Shown piece by piece: positions 52,758 to 61,445 of a stretch of DNA of 64,000 bases. Below the pieces are notes generated by a model. It had not been told where the DNA came from, made no database searches, and was given only the letters and a program-made list of their open reading frames with translations. Each line of letters begins with the position of its first letter. Within the stretch, counting starts at the first letter, position 1. This DNA comes from an uncultured Roseicyclus sp. Its GTDB lineage: Bacteria > Pseudomonadota > Alphaproteobacteria > Rhodobacterales > Rhodobacteraceae. The position numbers were made by a program, and so were the translations under genes. The stretch is from assembly GCA_947491935.1 (NCBI GenBank), contig CANLLF010000006.1, positions 113,348 to 177,347 of the forward strand, read 5' to 3'.

Positions 52758-53177
52758 TCAGCTGCGAATATCGACGGTCGGATTGACGGGGCCGTCTTCG
52801 ATATCTTTCAACAGGGCCGGGATGGCGGCGGTCGGGCTGTCAGCCGGGGCTGCCGCATCCGAACCCTTATCCTCGGCCTCCGCCGCTGCTCCTGGGCTGT
52901 CGTCGGGTTCCTGGGCCGCCGCGATGATGGCGAGTACGGCCGATTCCCGCGGCGGCTCGGGCGGTACGGGAATATCGTCATTATCCCCGACCTGAACCAC
53001 GTCGAGCGGCTGAAACTCCGATGATCGACCGGGGGTCGGCTTATCGGCTTCGCTGGCGCCCATGACGGGCCGCGATGTTTCCGGCCTGACGCTAACCGCG
53101 TCCTGGGCAACCCGCGCGGCGGGTTGCGATGTTTGCGTCGAGACATCCGCCCGAGGCGGAGTGGTCATGATATCCAT
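52758..53177 (-). CDS. Disordered acidic protein of unknown function
   Basis: 139 residues beginning MDIMTTPPRADVSTQTSQPAARV. It is rich in Pro, Glu, Asp, Ala and Ser with one hydrophobic patch (SAVLAIIAAAQE) and no domain. GAGGAGGGC before ATG 53175-53177 gives a good start. Composition and position mirror the gene at 52155-52682. An adaptor or linker-like role is possible but unsupported. Confidence 0.6.
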   Translation of the reverse strand: MDIMTTPPRADVSTQTSQPAARVAQDAVSVRPETSRPVMGASEADKPTPGRSSEFQPLDVVQVGDNDDIPVPPEPPRESAVLAIIAAAQEPDDSPGAAAEAEDKGSDAAAPADSPTAAIPALLKDIEDGPVNPTVDIRS

Positions 53178-53225
53178 AATAAGCCCTCCTCAAGTGCTTG
53201 CGCGGTGAGGCCCCCAATTCTCCAC

Positions 53226-53240
53226 CGTGCACGATGCACG
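53226..53240. repeat. Short hairpin downstream of the AHSA1-like gene
   Basis: CGTGCA-CGA-TGCACG, six-base perfect arms, in the gap between the disordered-protein gene (minus) and the AHSA1 gene's 3' end. It may help end the latter's transcript. No T-run on the minus strand. Confidence 0.35.
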
Positions 53241-53303
53241 ACGCATCTTACCACAGGGTTAATGCAGCCAGCGGATATCCAGAAAATTCAATATAATAAC
53301 CGA

Positions 53304-53798
53304 TCATGCCGTAAGCTCTTCGAGGATGTCCGCCATGATCTCCATGCCACGGCCCCACCCCTGATCGAGGCTGCTCAAGGCGCTGGCGAAGGCGTCGATC
53401 TCGGCCTGGCTGGCCTCGTGCGGCGTCCAGGTCAGCACCATCTCGGTGCCGCCGTCGACCTCGGAAAACGTCACCTCGGTCCGCAGGATGCGGGGCCAGT
53501 TCTGCATCATCGGGTTGTCGGTGACGGCCCAATTGGCATCGGCGCTGGACATCAGCATGACAATCCGTTCCGGCGCCACGACCTCGGTGTAGTCCATGCG
53601 TTGATACATCGAGCCCGAGGGCAGCTTCATTTCATGGAGCCACTGGCCGCCAGCCTTTGCCGTGACCTGATGCACCACCGTCTCCACGCCGGGGCCATAC
53701 CAGCGTCCCAGAAGCTCCGGGTCGGTCCAGCAGCGCCAGACCAGATCCCGGGGCGCGGCAAAGGTGCGGGTCAGGGTGTAGGTGGGCAGGTCAGTCAT
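53304..53798 (-). CDS. SRPBCC / AHSA1 domain protein
   Basis: 164 residues of the activator-of-Hsp90-ATPase-like START fold: TLTRTFAAPRDLVWRCWTDPELLGRWYGP at the start, GGQWLHEMKLPSG, and VLTWTPHEASQAEIDAFASALSSLDQGWGRGMEIMADILEEL at the end. Members bind small hydrophobic ligands. Its start overlaps the ArsR regulator gene by eight bases, the common ArsR-AHSA1 pair. AAAGGGATAAG precedes ATG 53796-53798. Confidence 0.88.
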   Translation of the reverse strand: MTDLPTYTLTRTFAAPRDLVWRCWTDPELLGRWYGPGVETVVHQVTAKAGGQWLHEMKLPSGSMYQRMDYTEVVAPERIVMLMSSADANWAVTDNPMMQNWPRILRTEVTFSEVDGGTEMVLTWTPHEASQAEIDAFASALSSLDQGWGRGMEIMADILEELTA

Positions 53799-54159
53799 TC
53801 TTATCCCTTTCGGATGGGTCGGATTGAAGCTCGGACAGCAGATCGTCGAGCGTATCGAGGCGGGCGTCCCAATGGGCCCGGAAGGCGATGAGCCATTCCA
53901 CGGCGCGGGACATCCGGGCGGCATTCAGGCGGGCGGGGCGGCGCTGCTTGTCGATGGCGCGGTCGATCAGGCCCGCGCCCTCCAGCACCTTGAGGTGTTT
54001 GGAAATGGCCGGTTGGCTCATCGCGAAGGGCTGCGCCAGTTCGCCGACAGAGGCGTCGCCCTGGGTCAGCCGGGCGAGGATCGCGCGGCGGGTCGGGTCG
54101 GCCAGCGCGTGAAACACGGCGTCGAGGGTGGGATCTGGATCATAACCGATTCGTTCCAT
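53791..54159 (-). CDS. ArsR family transcriptional regulator
   Basis: 122 residues, winged helix: LDAVFHALADPTRRAILARLTQGDASVGELAQPFAMSQPAISKHLKVLEGAGLI. No cysteine metal site is seen, so it is unlikely to be an arsenic or cadmium sensor; it belongs to the group paired with AHSA1 proteins. ATG 54157-54159 lies inside an inverted repeat, suggesting autoregulation. A longer upstream frame exists but has no domain content. Confidence 0.88.
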   Translation of the reverse strand: MERIGYDPDPTLDAVFHALADPTRRAILARLTQGDASVGELAQPFAMSQPAISKHLKVLEGAGLIDRAIDKQRRPARLNAARMSRAVEWLIAFRAHWDARLDTLDDLLSELQSDPSERDKND

Positions 54160-54173
54160 AACTATATGGTTAT
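54158..54173. promoter_or_regulatory. Inverted repeat over the arsR start, candidate operator
   Basis: ATAAC TATATG GTTAT, exact 5-base arms around a 6-base centre, overlapping the arsR start codon. This is where an autoregulatory ArsR dimer would bind; the mRNA may be leaderless or nearly so. Confidence 0.5.
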
Positions 54174-54306
54174 AAAGATGCCGATTAGATTGCAAGCCTG
54201 GGGGCACGGTATCGGGGTGATCCGCCCGTTGACTTACGCACACGTGAGACACCGCTTCACAAGCGCAACCGTTTCATGGAAAACTCTGTAAAGTTTCGGA
54301 GGGACC

Positions 54307-55587
54307 ATGGCTGAGCTTCGGCGCACAGATCTGACCGGAAGCCGCATTCGCGAGCGGCGGCTGGCGCGGGGGATCAAGCAAGGTACGCTGGCCGAAACCG
54401 TGGGCGTGTCGCCCTCCTACCTCAACCTGATCGAGCACAATCACCGGCGCATCGGCGGCAAGCTCCTGCTCGATCTGGCGCGCGCCCTGAAGGTTGAGCC
54501 GTCAGTCCTGAGCGAAGGGGCCGAGGCGGGGGTCAGCGAGGTGCTGGACGCCGCGGCCCGGGCCCAGGGCGGCGTGGCGGCGGAGACGGACCGGATCGAC
54601 GAACTGGCGGCGCGATTCCCCGGCTGGACCGCCCTGATCGCGGCTCAGGAGGGGCGGGCGCGGGATCTGGAGGGGCAGATCGAAGCTCTGCGCGACCGGT
54701 TGGGCCAGGATCCGGCGCTGGCCGAAGCGATGCATGAGGTTCTGTCATCGGTCGCGGCGATCCGGTCGACGGCGGATATCCTGGTGCGCGAGGCCGATCT
54801 GGATGCGGCCTGGCGCGGGCGGTTCCACCGCAACCTGCATGAGGAGGCGGAGCGGCTGTCGGCCCGGGCGACGGGCCTTCTGGCCCAGTTCGAGGCCCCG
54901 GGGGCCGATGCCGCGGCGGCGGCCCCGGAGGAAACCGTTGAGGCGATGTTCGAAGCGGCAGGCCACCACTTTCCTGAGATCGAGGCGCAGGGCGCGGGTG
55001 CCATCGCGATGATCCTGGCCCGGGCGGCGGGGCTCGATGAGCCGCGGGCGCGGGCCATGGCGGAGCGGCGGCTGCGCGATTATGCCGCCGATGCCGCGCG
55101 CCTGCCGATGGCGGAGTTTGCCCCGGCGGCCAAGGCGGCGGCCTATGATCCCGCGGCATTGGTGGAGCGGGCCGCCGGCGATGTGGCGCTGGTGCTGCGC
55201 CGGCTGGCGCATCTGCCGGTGGAGAGTGGCGCACCGGAGCGCGGCCTGGCGATCTGTGATGCGTCCGGCGCGCTGATCCAGCGGCGTCGATTGCCCGGGT
55301 TTCCGATCCCCCGCGTGGCCCCCGGTTGCCCGCTCTGGCCACTATATCGCGCCCTGACGCGGCCCGGACAGGCGGAGGCGGCCGTGCTGGACATGCCGCG
55401 CGGGCCGCGGTTCCGGGCCTGGGCAGTGGCGCAGCCGGTGGGCGGCGCAGGCTTCGGCGCGGCGCCGTTGATGCAGGCGACCATGCTGGTCATGCCGCTT
55501 GGCGCGGATATGCCGGGGGCCGGGTTGATCGAGGCCGGCCCCGGCTGCCAATCCTGCCCGCGGGAGGCCTGCGCCGCGCGGAGATAG
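54307..55587 (+). CDS. XRE regulator of the RamB/ScfR type with an H-box-like segment
   Basis: 426 residues. N-terminal HTH about 10-65 (GSRIRERRLARGIKQGTLAETVGVSPSYLNLIEHNHRR). The C-terminal part matches the DUF2083 (short-chain fatty acyl regulator) type and ends CQSCPREACAARR. Instead of an IrrE-like zinc peptidase, the middle has MHEVLSSVAAIRSTADIL (His143), which looks like the HisKA H-box of the kinase at 56441, HELRTPMTSIRSFSEIL. RamB relatives control acetate and propionate genes. GGAGGG precedes ATG 54307. Confidence 0.85.
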   Translation: MAELRRTDLTGSRIRERRLARGIKQGTLAETVGVSPSYLNLIEHNHRRIGGKLLLDLARALKVEPSVLSEGAEAGVSEVLDAAARAQGGVAAETDRIDELAARFPGWTALIAAQEGRARDLEGQIEALRDRLGQDPALAEAMHEVLSSVAAIRSTADILVREADLDAAWRGRFHRNLHEEAERLSARATGLLAQFEAPGADAAAAAPEETVEAMFEAAGHHFPEIEAQGAGAIAMILARAAGLDEPRARAMAERRLRDYAADAARLPMAEFAPAAKAAAYDPAALVERAAGDVALVLRRLAHLPVESGAPERGLAICDASGALIQRRRLPGFPIPRVAPGCPLWPLYRALTRPGQAEAAVLDMPRGPRFRAWAVAQPVGGAGFGAAPLMQATMLVMPLGADMPGAGLIEAGPGCQSCPREACAARR

Positions 55588-55710
55588 GCGGCCCGGCCGT
55601 TTGCCCCGGGCAAGCCAACGCGCGAGAGCATTGCGCGGGGCACGATCTGGGGGCACACTCGGCGCACCAGGCCCGGGGGGTAGACTGCCCTGCCGGGGGG
55701 AGGACTGGCG

Positions 55711-56133
55711 ATGACGGAACAGACCAAGACCGGCACCGGGACGATCCTGATTGTCGAGGACGAGGGCAACATTCTGGAGGCGCTGAGTTTCATTCTGCGC
55801 CGGGCGGGATGGGATGTGCGCGGCCACGGCAAGGGAGAGAGCGCGCTGGAAGAGGTGGCGCGGGTGGTGCCAGACATGCTGGTGCTTGACGTGATGCTGC
55901 CGGGGCGGTCGGGCCTTGAGATCCTGCGCGATTTGCGCGCCGATGCGGCAACGGCGGATCTACCCGTCCTGATGCTGACGGCCAAGGGGCAGGCCAAGGA
56001 TCGGGAGCAGGCCTTTGCCATGGGGGCCAATGCGTTCCTGACGAAGCCGTTTTCGAACAGCGAGCTTCTGGAGATCGTGGAGCGCCTGTCGGGGGTGGAT
56101 GATTTTCGGCCCGCGGCCGGGCAGGGGAGCTGA
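55711..56133 (+). CDS. Single-domain response regulator
   Basis: 140-residue stand-alone REC domain: TILIVEDEGN (acidic Glu16, Asp17), phosphoacceptor Asp60 in DMLVLDVMLPG, TAKGQ and LTKPFS with the conserved Lys. No DNA-binding domain, so it relays or competes for phosphate. It is two genes before the histidine kinase at 56441, with a membrane protein between, and follows the XRE regulator. GGGGAGGAC before ATG. Confidence 0.92.
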   Translation: MTEQTKTGTGTILIVEDEGNILEALSFILRRAGWDVRGHGKGESALEEVARVVPDMLVLDVMLPGRSGLEILRDLRADAATADLPVLMLTAKGQAKDREQAFAMGANAFLTKPFSNSELLEIVERLSGVDDFRPAAGQGS

Positions 56134-56139
56134 CGCGCC

Positions 56140-56439
56140 ATGGCCCGCCGCCTGTTTCTGGAACGCCGCACCTATCGCCAGTACCGCTTGCAGGATGCCG
56201 CGCGGTTATTGCCGATCCTGGGGCTGATCCTGATTTTCGGGCCGATCCTGATCCGGGGTGACGATGCGGGGGCCCTGACCCTGGCGGGCGGGTTGATCTA
56301 TTATTTCGCGATCTGGGTGATCCTGATCGGCCTGACGGCGCTGGTGTCCCGCGCCTTGGTGGGCGATGCGCCGCAGGCGGCGGAAAATGACGGGCCGGAT
56401 GGCCAGCCGGCCACGCCAACGGTCGGGGACGACAGCTGA
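56140..56439 (+). CDS. Small two-helix membrane protein before the CrbS-like kinase
   Basis: 99 residues, basic N terminus (ERRTYRQYRLQDAARL), two membrane segments (about 22-40 and 50-70), and a polar Asp/Pro/Gly tail. Ends one base before the kinase gene start. It probably associates with the transporter-like sensor; comparable small proteins accompany SSS transporters such as ActP (YjcH/DUF485 type), but this one is not clearly that family. Confidence 0.75.
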   Translation: MARRLFLERRTYRQYRLQDAARLLPILGLILIFGPILIRGDDAGALTLAGGLIYYFAIWVILIGLTALVSRALVGDAPQAAENDGPDGQPATPTVGDDS

Positions 56440-56440
56440 G

Positions 56441-59122
56441 ATGCTGAGCTTCGACGGCCTCGTCGCGGTCTGCGTCGTCTATGTGGTGGGCCTCTTTGCC
56501 ATCGGTTTCATCGCGGAGAAGGCGGCGCGGCAGGGCGGCGCGCGGTGGCTGAATTCGCCGATCACCTACACGCTGAGCCTGTCGATCTATGCCACGGCCT
56601 GGACGTTCTATGGCGCCGTGGGGTCGGCGGCGCGGTCGGGCCTTGAATTCCTGACGATCTACCTGGGCCCGACACTGGTGTTCGTGGGCTGGTTCTGGCT
56701 GTTGCGGAAGATGGTGCGGATCGGGCGGGCGCAGCGGATCACCTCGATTGCGGACATGATTTCAAGCCGCTACGGGAAATCGGGCGGGCTGGCGGTGCTG
56801 GTGACGGTATTGGCCGTGCTGGGCACGACGCCCTATATCTCGCTGCAATTGCAATCCGTGACCCTGTCGTTTTCGGTTTTCGCCCGCCCCGGCACTTTGG
56901 GTGCGCCGGATGCCGAGCAGACGGCCGTGTGGGTCGCTGGTGGCCTCGCGCTCTTCACCATCGTCTTCGGCACCCGGTCGCTGGACCTGAATGAGCGTCA
57001 TCCCGGCCTGGTGAGCGCGATTGCGTTCGAGGCCATCGTGAAGCTCGCCGCGATCCTTGCCGTGGGCGCGTTCGTGGTCTGGGGCGTGGCCGACGGGCCG
57101 GGTGACATGCTGGCGCGGATCGAAGCAAGCGCCATTGCGCGGGAGCCACTGAACGGGGCGCGGTGGCTGGGGCTGACGGTGCTGGCGGGGGCCGCGATCC
57201 TGTGTCTGCCGCGGATGTTTCAGGTGCTGGTGGTGGAGAATTCGGACGAGCGGCACCTGGCCGTGGCGGGCTGGGCCTTCCCGCTCTACCTGATGCTGAT
57301 CTCGCTATTCGTGGTGCCGGTGGCGGTGGCGGGCCTGAGCCTGCCGGGCACGGGGGATAACCCCGATCTCTACATGCTGACCGTGCCGCTGTCATTGGGA
57401 CAGGACGGGCTGGCCCTGCTGGTGTTCTTGGGCGGATTCTCGGCGGCCACATCGATGGTGATCGTGGCGGCGTTGGCGCTGAGCACGATGGTGTCGAACC
57501 ACATCATCATGCCGCTTTGGCTGCGGGCGACGCGCCATGAGGATCCGATGACGGGCGACATGCGCCGGGTTGTGCTGACCGCGCGGCGGCTCTCGATCGC
57601 GGGCGTCCTGTGCCTCGGCCTGATCTATTATCGCCTGTCAGGTGGGGCGGAGGCGCTGGCCTCCATCGGCCTGATCTCCTTTCTGGGGGTGGCACAGGTG
57701 CTGCCGGCGCTGGTTGGCGGCATCCTCTGGCGCGGGGCCACACGGGTGGGCGCGGCTTTGGGCATCGGATCGGGGTTCCTGATCTGGGCGTGGCTGCTGC
57801 TCCTGCCCAATGTGGCGGAGACCGGTGGGCTGATTGCGCCGGTTCTGTCCGACGGGCCGTTCGGCATCTTCTGGCTCAGCCCCGAAACGCCGCTCGGCCT
57901 GCAATCCACCGATCCGCTTCTGACCGCCCTGGTGCTGAGCCTGGGCGTCAACACGCTGCTTTTCATCCTCGGGTCACTCTTCAGCTTCCCGAACCCGCTG
58001 GAACGGCTGCAGGGCGCGCAATTCGTCAACGTGTTCGAGCATTCCCGCGCTCTGCTCGGGTGGCGTGGGTCTGTCGGCACGGCAGATGACCTGTTGATCA
58101 TGGCGCAGCGGATCATGGGCACGGGCCGGGCCGGGCGGCTGTTTCAGGAGGCCGCGCAGGGGCAGGGCCGCGACGGCGACCTACCCGAGCCGACGCCGGA
58201 TTTCCTGGAAAAGCTGGAGCGTGAACTGGCCGGATCGGTAGGCGCGGCCACCGCCCATGCCATGGTGGCGCAGATCACCGGCGCGGCCTCAGTGGGTGTG
58301 GGGGATCTGCTGGCCGTGGCCGATGAGGCGGCGCAGATCATGGAATATTCCAGCCAGCTGGAGGCCAAATCCGAAGAGCTTGCCCAGACCGCGCGGCGGC
58401 TGCGGGAGGCCAATGCCAAACTCACCGAATTGTCGGTGCAAAAGGATGCGTTCCTGTCCCAGATCAGCCACGAATTGCGCACCCCGATGACGTCGATCCG
58501 GTCATTCTCCGAAATCCTGATGCAGACCGACCCGATGGACGATGCCGCGCGCGGGCGTTTCAGCCGGATCATCCATGATGAAAGCCTGCGCCTGACCCGC
58601 CTGCTGGACGATCTGCTGGATCTCAGCGTGCTGGAAAACGGGCGCGTGACGCTGAATATGGGGGAGGTCGCGTTGGGCGATGTGCTGGACCGGGCCATCC
58701 ATGCCGCCGGCGCGCAGGCGGGCGGGCGGATCGCGATCCGGCGCGACCCCGAGGCCGAGGCCGTGACACTCTGGACCGATGCCGACCGGCTGGCGCAGGT
58801 CTTCATCAACCTGATCTCGAACGCGCAGAAATACTGCGATGCGGAGGCTCCGGAATTGCGGATCGATGTGGTGGCGAACGGGCAGGGCGTGGAGGTGGAA
58901 TTTGCCGACAACGGCAAGGGAATTCCCGCCCGGCAGGAGGCGCTGATCTTCGAGAAATTCGCCCGGCTCGACACTGCGAAAGGCGCGCCGGGGGCGGGGC
59001 TTGGCCTTGCGATCAGCCGCGAAGTGATGGCGCGTCTGGGGGGCGGACTGAGCTACCGTCCAAGCCCCGATGGCACCCGGTTCCGGGTACGCCTTCCGGC
59101 CCAGGCCCTGCGCGCGGCGTAA
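56441..59122 (+). CDS. Transporter-histidine kinase of the CrbS type
   Basis: 893 residues. N-terminal SSS (sodium:solute symporter) domain with about 13 membrane segments up to residue 540 (YATAWTFYGAVG, RITSIADMISSRYGKS). A linker with coiled-coil character (about 600-660) is followed by HisKA with His677 in SHELRTPMTSIRSF and HATPase_c (NLISNAQKY, FADNGKGIP, GAGLGLAIS). CrbS/CrbR systems sense acetate or related acids and control acetyl-CoA synthetase. No receiver or PAS domain is seen; a stand-alone REC lies just upstream. Start ATG 56441. Confidence 0.9.
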   Translation: MLSFDGLVAVCVVYVVGLFAIGFIAEKAARQGGARWLNSPITYTLSLSIYATAWTFYGAVGSAARSGLEFLTIYLGPTLVFVGWFWLLRKMVRIGRAQRITSIADMISSRYGKSGGLAVLVTVLAVLGTTPYISLQLQSVTLSFSVFARPGTLGAPDAEQTAVWVAGGLALFTIVFGTRSLDLNERHPGLVSAIAFEAIVKLAAILAVGAFVVWGVADGPGDMLARIEASAIAREPLNGARWLGLTVLAGAAILCLPRMFQVLVVENSDERHLAVAGWAFPLYLMLISLFVVPVAVAGLSLPGTGDNPDLYMLTVPLSLGQDGLALLVFLGGFSAATSMVIVAALALSTMVSNHIIMPLWLRATRHEDPMTGDMRRVVLTARRLSIAGVLCLGLIYYRLSGGAEALASIGLISFLGVAQVLPALVGGILWRGATRVGAALGIGSGFLIWAWLLLLPNVAETGGLIAPVLSDGPFGIFWLSPETPLGLQSTDPLLTALVLSLGVNTLLFILGSLFSFPNPLERLQGAQFVNVFEHSRALLGWRGSVGTADDLLIMAQRIMGTGRAGRLFQEAAQGQGRDGDLPEPTPDFLEKLERELAGSVGAATAHAMVAQITGAASVGVGDLLAVADEAAQIMEYSSQLEAKSEELAQTARRLREANAKLTELSVQKDAFLSQISHELRTPMTSIRSFSEILMQTDPMDDAARGRFSRIIHDESLRLTRLLDDLLDLSVLENGRVTLNMGEVALGDVLDRAIHAAGAQAGGRIAIRRDPEAEAVTLWTDADRLAQVFINLISNAQKYCDAEAPELRIDVVANGQGVEVEFADNGKGIPARQEALIFEKFARLDTAKGAPGAGLGLAISREVMARLGGGLSYRPSPDGTRFRVRLPAQALRAA

Positions 59123-59198
59123 GGGGTTTTTTAACCACCCTCATGCGACAAGCGGAGAAGTTTTCCGACCACACCGCCAGAAGGCCCCCGAGATCCCC

Positions 59199-60371
59199 AT
59201 GTCTGAAACCGCCCCGCGCCCCGTTCTGGCCCGCATCGTTGCGGCCCATCAAGGTATGGGCGATGGCGGCCCGGACCCCACTGCAGATCTGCAATCGGGC
59301 CTGTCGCGGGCGATCCGCATGGCATCGATCCCGTTTGAGGGGCTGTTCGCCCGCCCGGCCGAGGTTCAGGTGAGCCGGGGCACCACCCTGTCTGACAGTA
59401 TGGAAGCCTTGCCGGAGACCGGCCTTCTGGCCGCGATCGAGGATCATGAAGGCCGCCGGGGCCTGGTGGCGCTGAGCCATCCGCTGGTCGATGCGCTGAT
59501 CGAGATCCAGACCACCGGGCGCGTGGAAGAGGTGGAGCTTCCGGCGCGCAACGTCACCCGGATCGACGAGGCCCTGTGCCGCGATTTTCTGGATCTTCTG
59601 TTTGTGGCCTTCGCCAAGGAAACCGCCAAGGCGCCGGGGCGGGATTGGCCCGACCGGATCACCTATGGCAGCCGCGTGAAGGATCGCGGTCAGCTCAACC
59701 TGCTGTTGCCCGAGCGCGGCTATCACCGCCTGAAGGTGGATGTCACCGTGGGTCAGAACCGGTCGGGCCAGATCGTCCTGGTCCTGCCGCGCGATCCCGG
59801 CATGGCCCGCCGGCGCGCGGCCGGGGCAAAGGCGCCCGCCAAGGAACGGCCGCAGGATTGGGCGACGCAGGTTCTGACGGCGCTTGGACCCGCACCGCTG
59901 ACGCTTAACGCGGTGTTGATGCGCGTGACCCTGCCCCTCGGCCAGGTCGAGGCGATGGAAGAAGGCGAATTGATTCCGTTCGATCCGTCCGATCTGCGCT
60001 CGGTCACGCTGGAAGGGGACGGCGATCATGTCTTTGCCCGGGGTTCTCTGGGCCAGTTGGGCGGCAAGCGGGCCGTGCGCTTGGGTCCGCCCGATGACGT
60101 TGGGCGCGGCGCGGCGGCACAAGGCACCCGGATCCCGGCCCCCGCCGCACCATCCAACGCGGCTCTCAATGATGCCGCCGCCCCGGCCATGGCGGATGTT
60201 CCGGCTGCTCGCAGCCCTGATCCAATGGCAGCGGCAGGCAATCCAGCGTCCGATACAATGCAATCCGGTGGCGACCCGGCCGCCCCCATGGACGACGGGC
60301 TTTTGCCGGAAGCGGCCGGACTGCCGGATCTTCCGATGGCCGGATTTGACCCGAACGCACCGATCGGCTGA
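59199..60371 (+). CDS. FliM/FliN-like (SpoA domain) protein with a long C-terminal tail
   Basis: 390 residues. Residues about 1-175 are FliM-like (ARIVAAHQGMGDG..., LSRAIRMASIPFEGLFARPAEVQVSRG). A SpoA domain lies near 215-290 (LTLNAVLMRVTLPLGQVEAMEEGELIPFDPSDLRSVTLEGDG), and an Ala/Pro/Asp-rich tail of about 90 residues ends it. FliM/FliN form the flagellar switch C-ring. No other flagellar gene is in the window, so its role may be outside the flagellum or at a distant locus. ATG 59199. Confidence 0.8.
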   Translation: MSETAPRPVLARIVAAHQGMGDGGPDPTADLQSGLSRAIRMASIPFEGLFARPAEVQVSRGTTLSDSMEALPETGLLAAIEDHEGRRGLVALSHPLVDALIEIQTTGRVEEVELPARNVTRIDEALCRDFLDLLFVAFAKETAKAPGRDWPDRITYGSRVKDRGQLNLLLPERGYHRLKVDVTVGQNRSGQIVLVLPRDPGMARRRAAGAKAPAKERPQDWATQVLTALGPAPLTLNAVLMRVTLPLGQVEAMEEGELIPFDPSDLRSVTLEGDGDHVFARGSLGQLGGKRAVRLGPPDDVGRGAAAQGTRIPAPAAPSNAALNDAAAPAMADVPAARSPDPMAAAGNPASDTMQSGGDPAAPMDDGLLPEAAGLPDLPMAGFDPNAPIG

Positions 60372-60453
60372 TCGCCGCTCCGACGACCAGCCATTGCAAT
60401 CCGCCCATGCCCCCGGCACTCTCCGCCCGCACCGCCACCGGAGACGCCGCCCC

Positions 60454-61218
60454 ATGTCCATCGCCGAGTTTCGCGCCCGCGTTGCCGCCAACACCCCGCT
60501 GGCCGGGACGTTCATGAAGACGCCCTCGGTCGACATGCTCGAGGTGCTGATGCTCGCCGGCCTCGATTTCGTATGTCTGGATTGCGAACACGCGCCCTTC
60601 GATACGCAGGCCCTGAATGCCTGCCTTGCCGTGGCGCGCGCCGCCGATTACCCGGTTCTGGTCCGCGTGCCATCGGGCAGCGCCGAGAATATCGGCCATG
60701 TGCTGGATCTGGGCGCCTGCGGCATCGTCGTGCCCCACGTGACCGATGCCGAGACAGCCGAACGGGTCGCGCGCGCCGGACGGTTCGGCCATGGCGGGCG
60801 TGGCTATGCGGGCTCCACCAGATGGGCGGGGTTCGCCACCCGGACCATGCCGGAGCTGCTGCAGCAAAGCCGCGATGAAACCGTGATCATCGCCCAGATC
60901 GAGGATCCCGAGGGCGTGGACAACGCCGATGCCATCGCCGGGACCGACGGGATCGATGCTCTGTTCCTGGGCCCCGCGGATCTGTCGGTGGCCTACGGCA
61001 AAAGCGACCAGACCAGCGATGAACTCTATGCGGCGATGGCCCGCGTGGGCGAAGCGACCAGGGCCAACGGCACAGCCTACATGACCTTCGTGGCCCACGC
61101 AGACAGGGCAAAAGAGCTGCGGCCCTACGGCTTCGGGGCGTTTTTCATCGCCTCCGAACATGCCTGGATCCTGCAAGGCGCCCGCGCCGAGATTGCCGGG
61201 ATCCGCGAGATCGACTAG
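60454..61218 (+). CDS. HpcH/HpaI family aldolase
   Basis: 254 residues, class II pyruvate-aldolase fold: GTFMKTPSVDMLEVLMLAGLDFVCLDCEHAPFD at the start (typical of HpaI/RhmA/GarL), LVRVPSG, VVPHVTD, GYAGSTR and AQIEDPEGVDN with the metal Glu. Cleaves 4-hydroxy-2-oxo acids to pyruvate and an aldehyde; the particular substrate cannot be assigned. GGAG precedes ATG 60454. No catabolic partners are adjacent. Followed by a strong hairpin. Confidence 0.88.
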   Translation: MSIAEFRARVAANTPLAGTFMKTPSVDMLEVLMLAGLDFVCLDCEHAPFDTQALNACLAVARAADYPVLVRVPSGSAENIGHVLDLGACGIVVPHVTDAETAERVARAGRFGHGGRGYAGSTRWAGFATRTMPELLQQSRDETVIIAQIEDPEGVDNADAIAGTDGIDALFLGPADLSVAYGKSDQTSDELYAAMARVGEATRANGTAYMTFVAHADRAKELRPYGFGAFFIASEHAWILQGARAEIAGIREID

Positions 61219-61262
61219 GTCCTGCTCCCACCCGGCTCGCCACAATCCCACCACATTTGCCT

Positions 61263-61292
61263 AAAATTCGCCGTGCATTTGGCACGAATTTT
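61263..61292 (+). terminator. Hairpin terminator after the aldolase gene
   Basis: AAAATTCG ... CGAATTTT, eight-base perfect outer arms with an inner GTGC/GCAC pairing. The A-run and T-run at the ends suit termination on either strand. 44 bp past the aldolase stop. Confidence 0.75.
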
Positions 61293-61445
61293 CCCGGTTA
61301 TGACCGCGGAAAGGACCCACGGCCATCCACATTCCGCCCGCCTTATCCACCATCCTTTGCCTATCGCGGCACGAAGACCGTGATCGAAAACAAGAAAAAA
61401 TCGGCAAATCGGGCGGACGCCGCCCCGTGGTTGAGGAGACATTCC

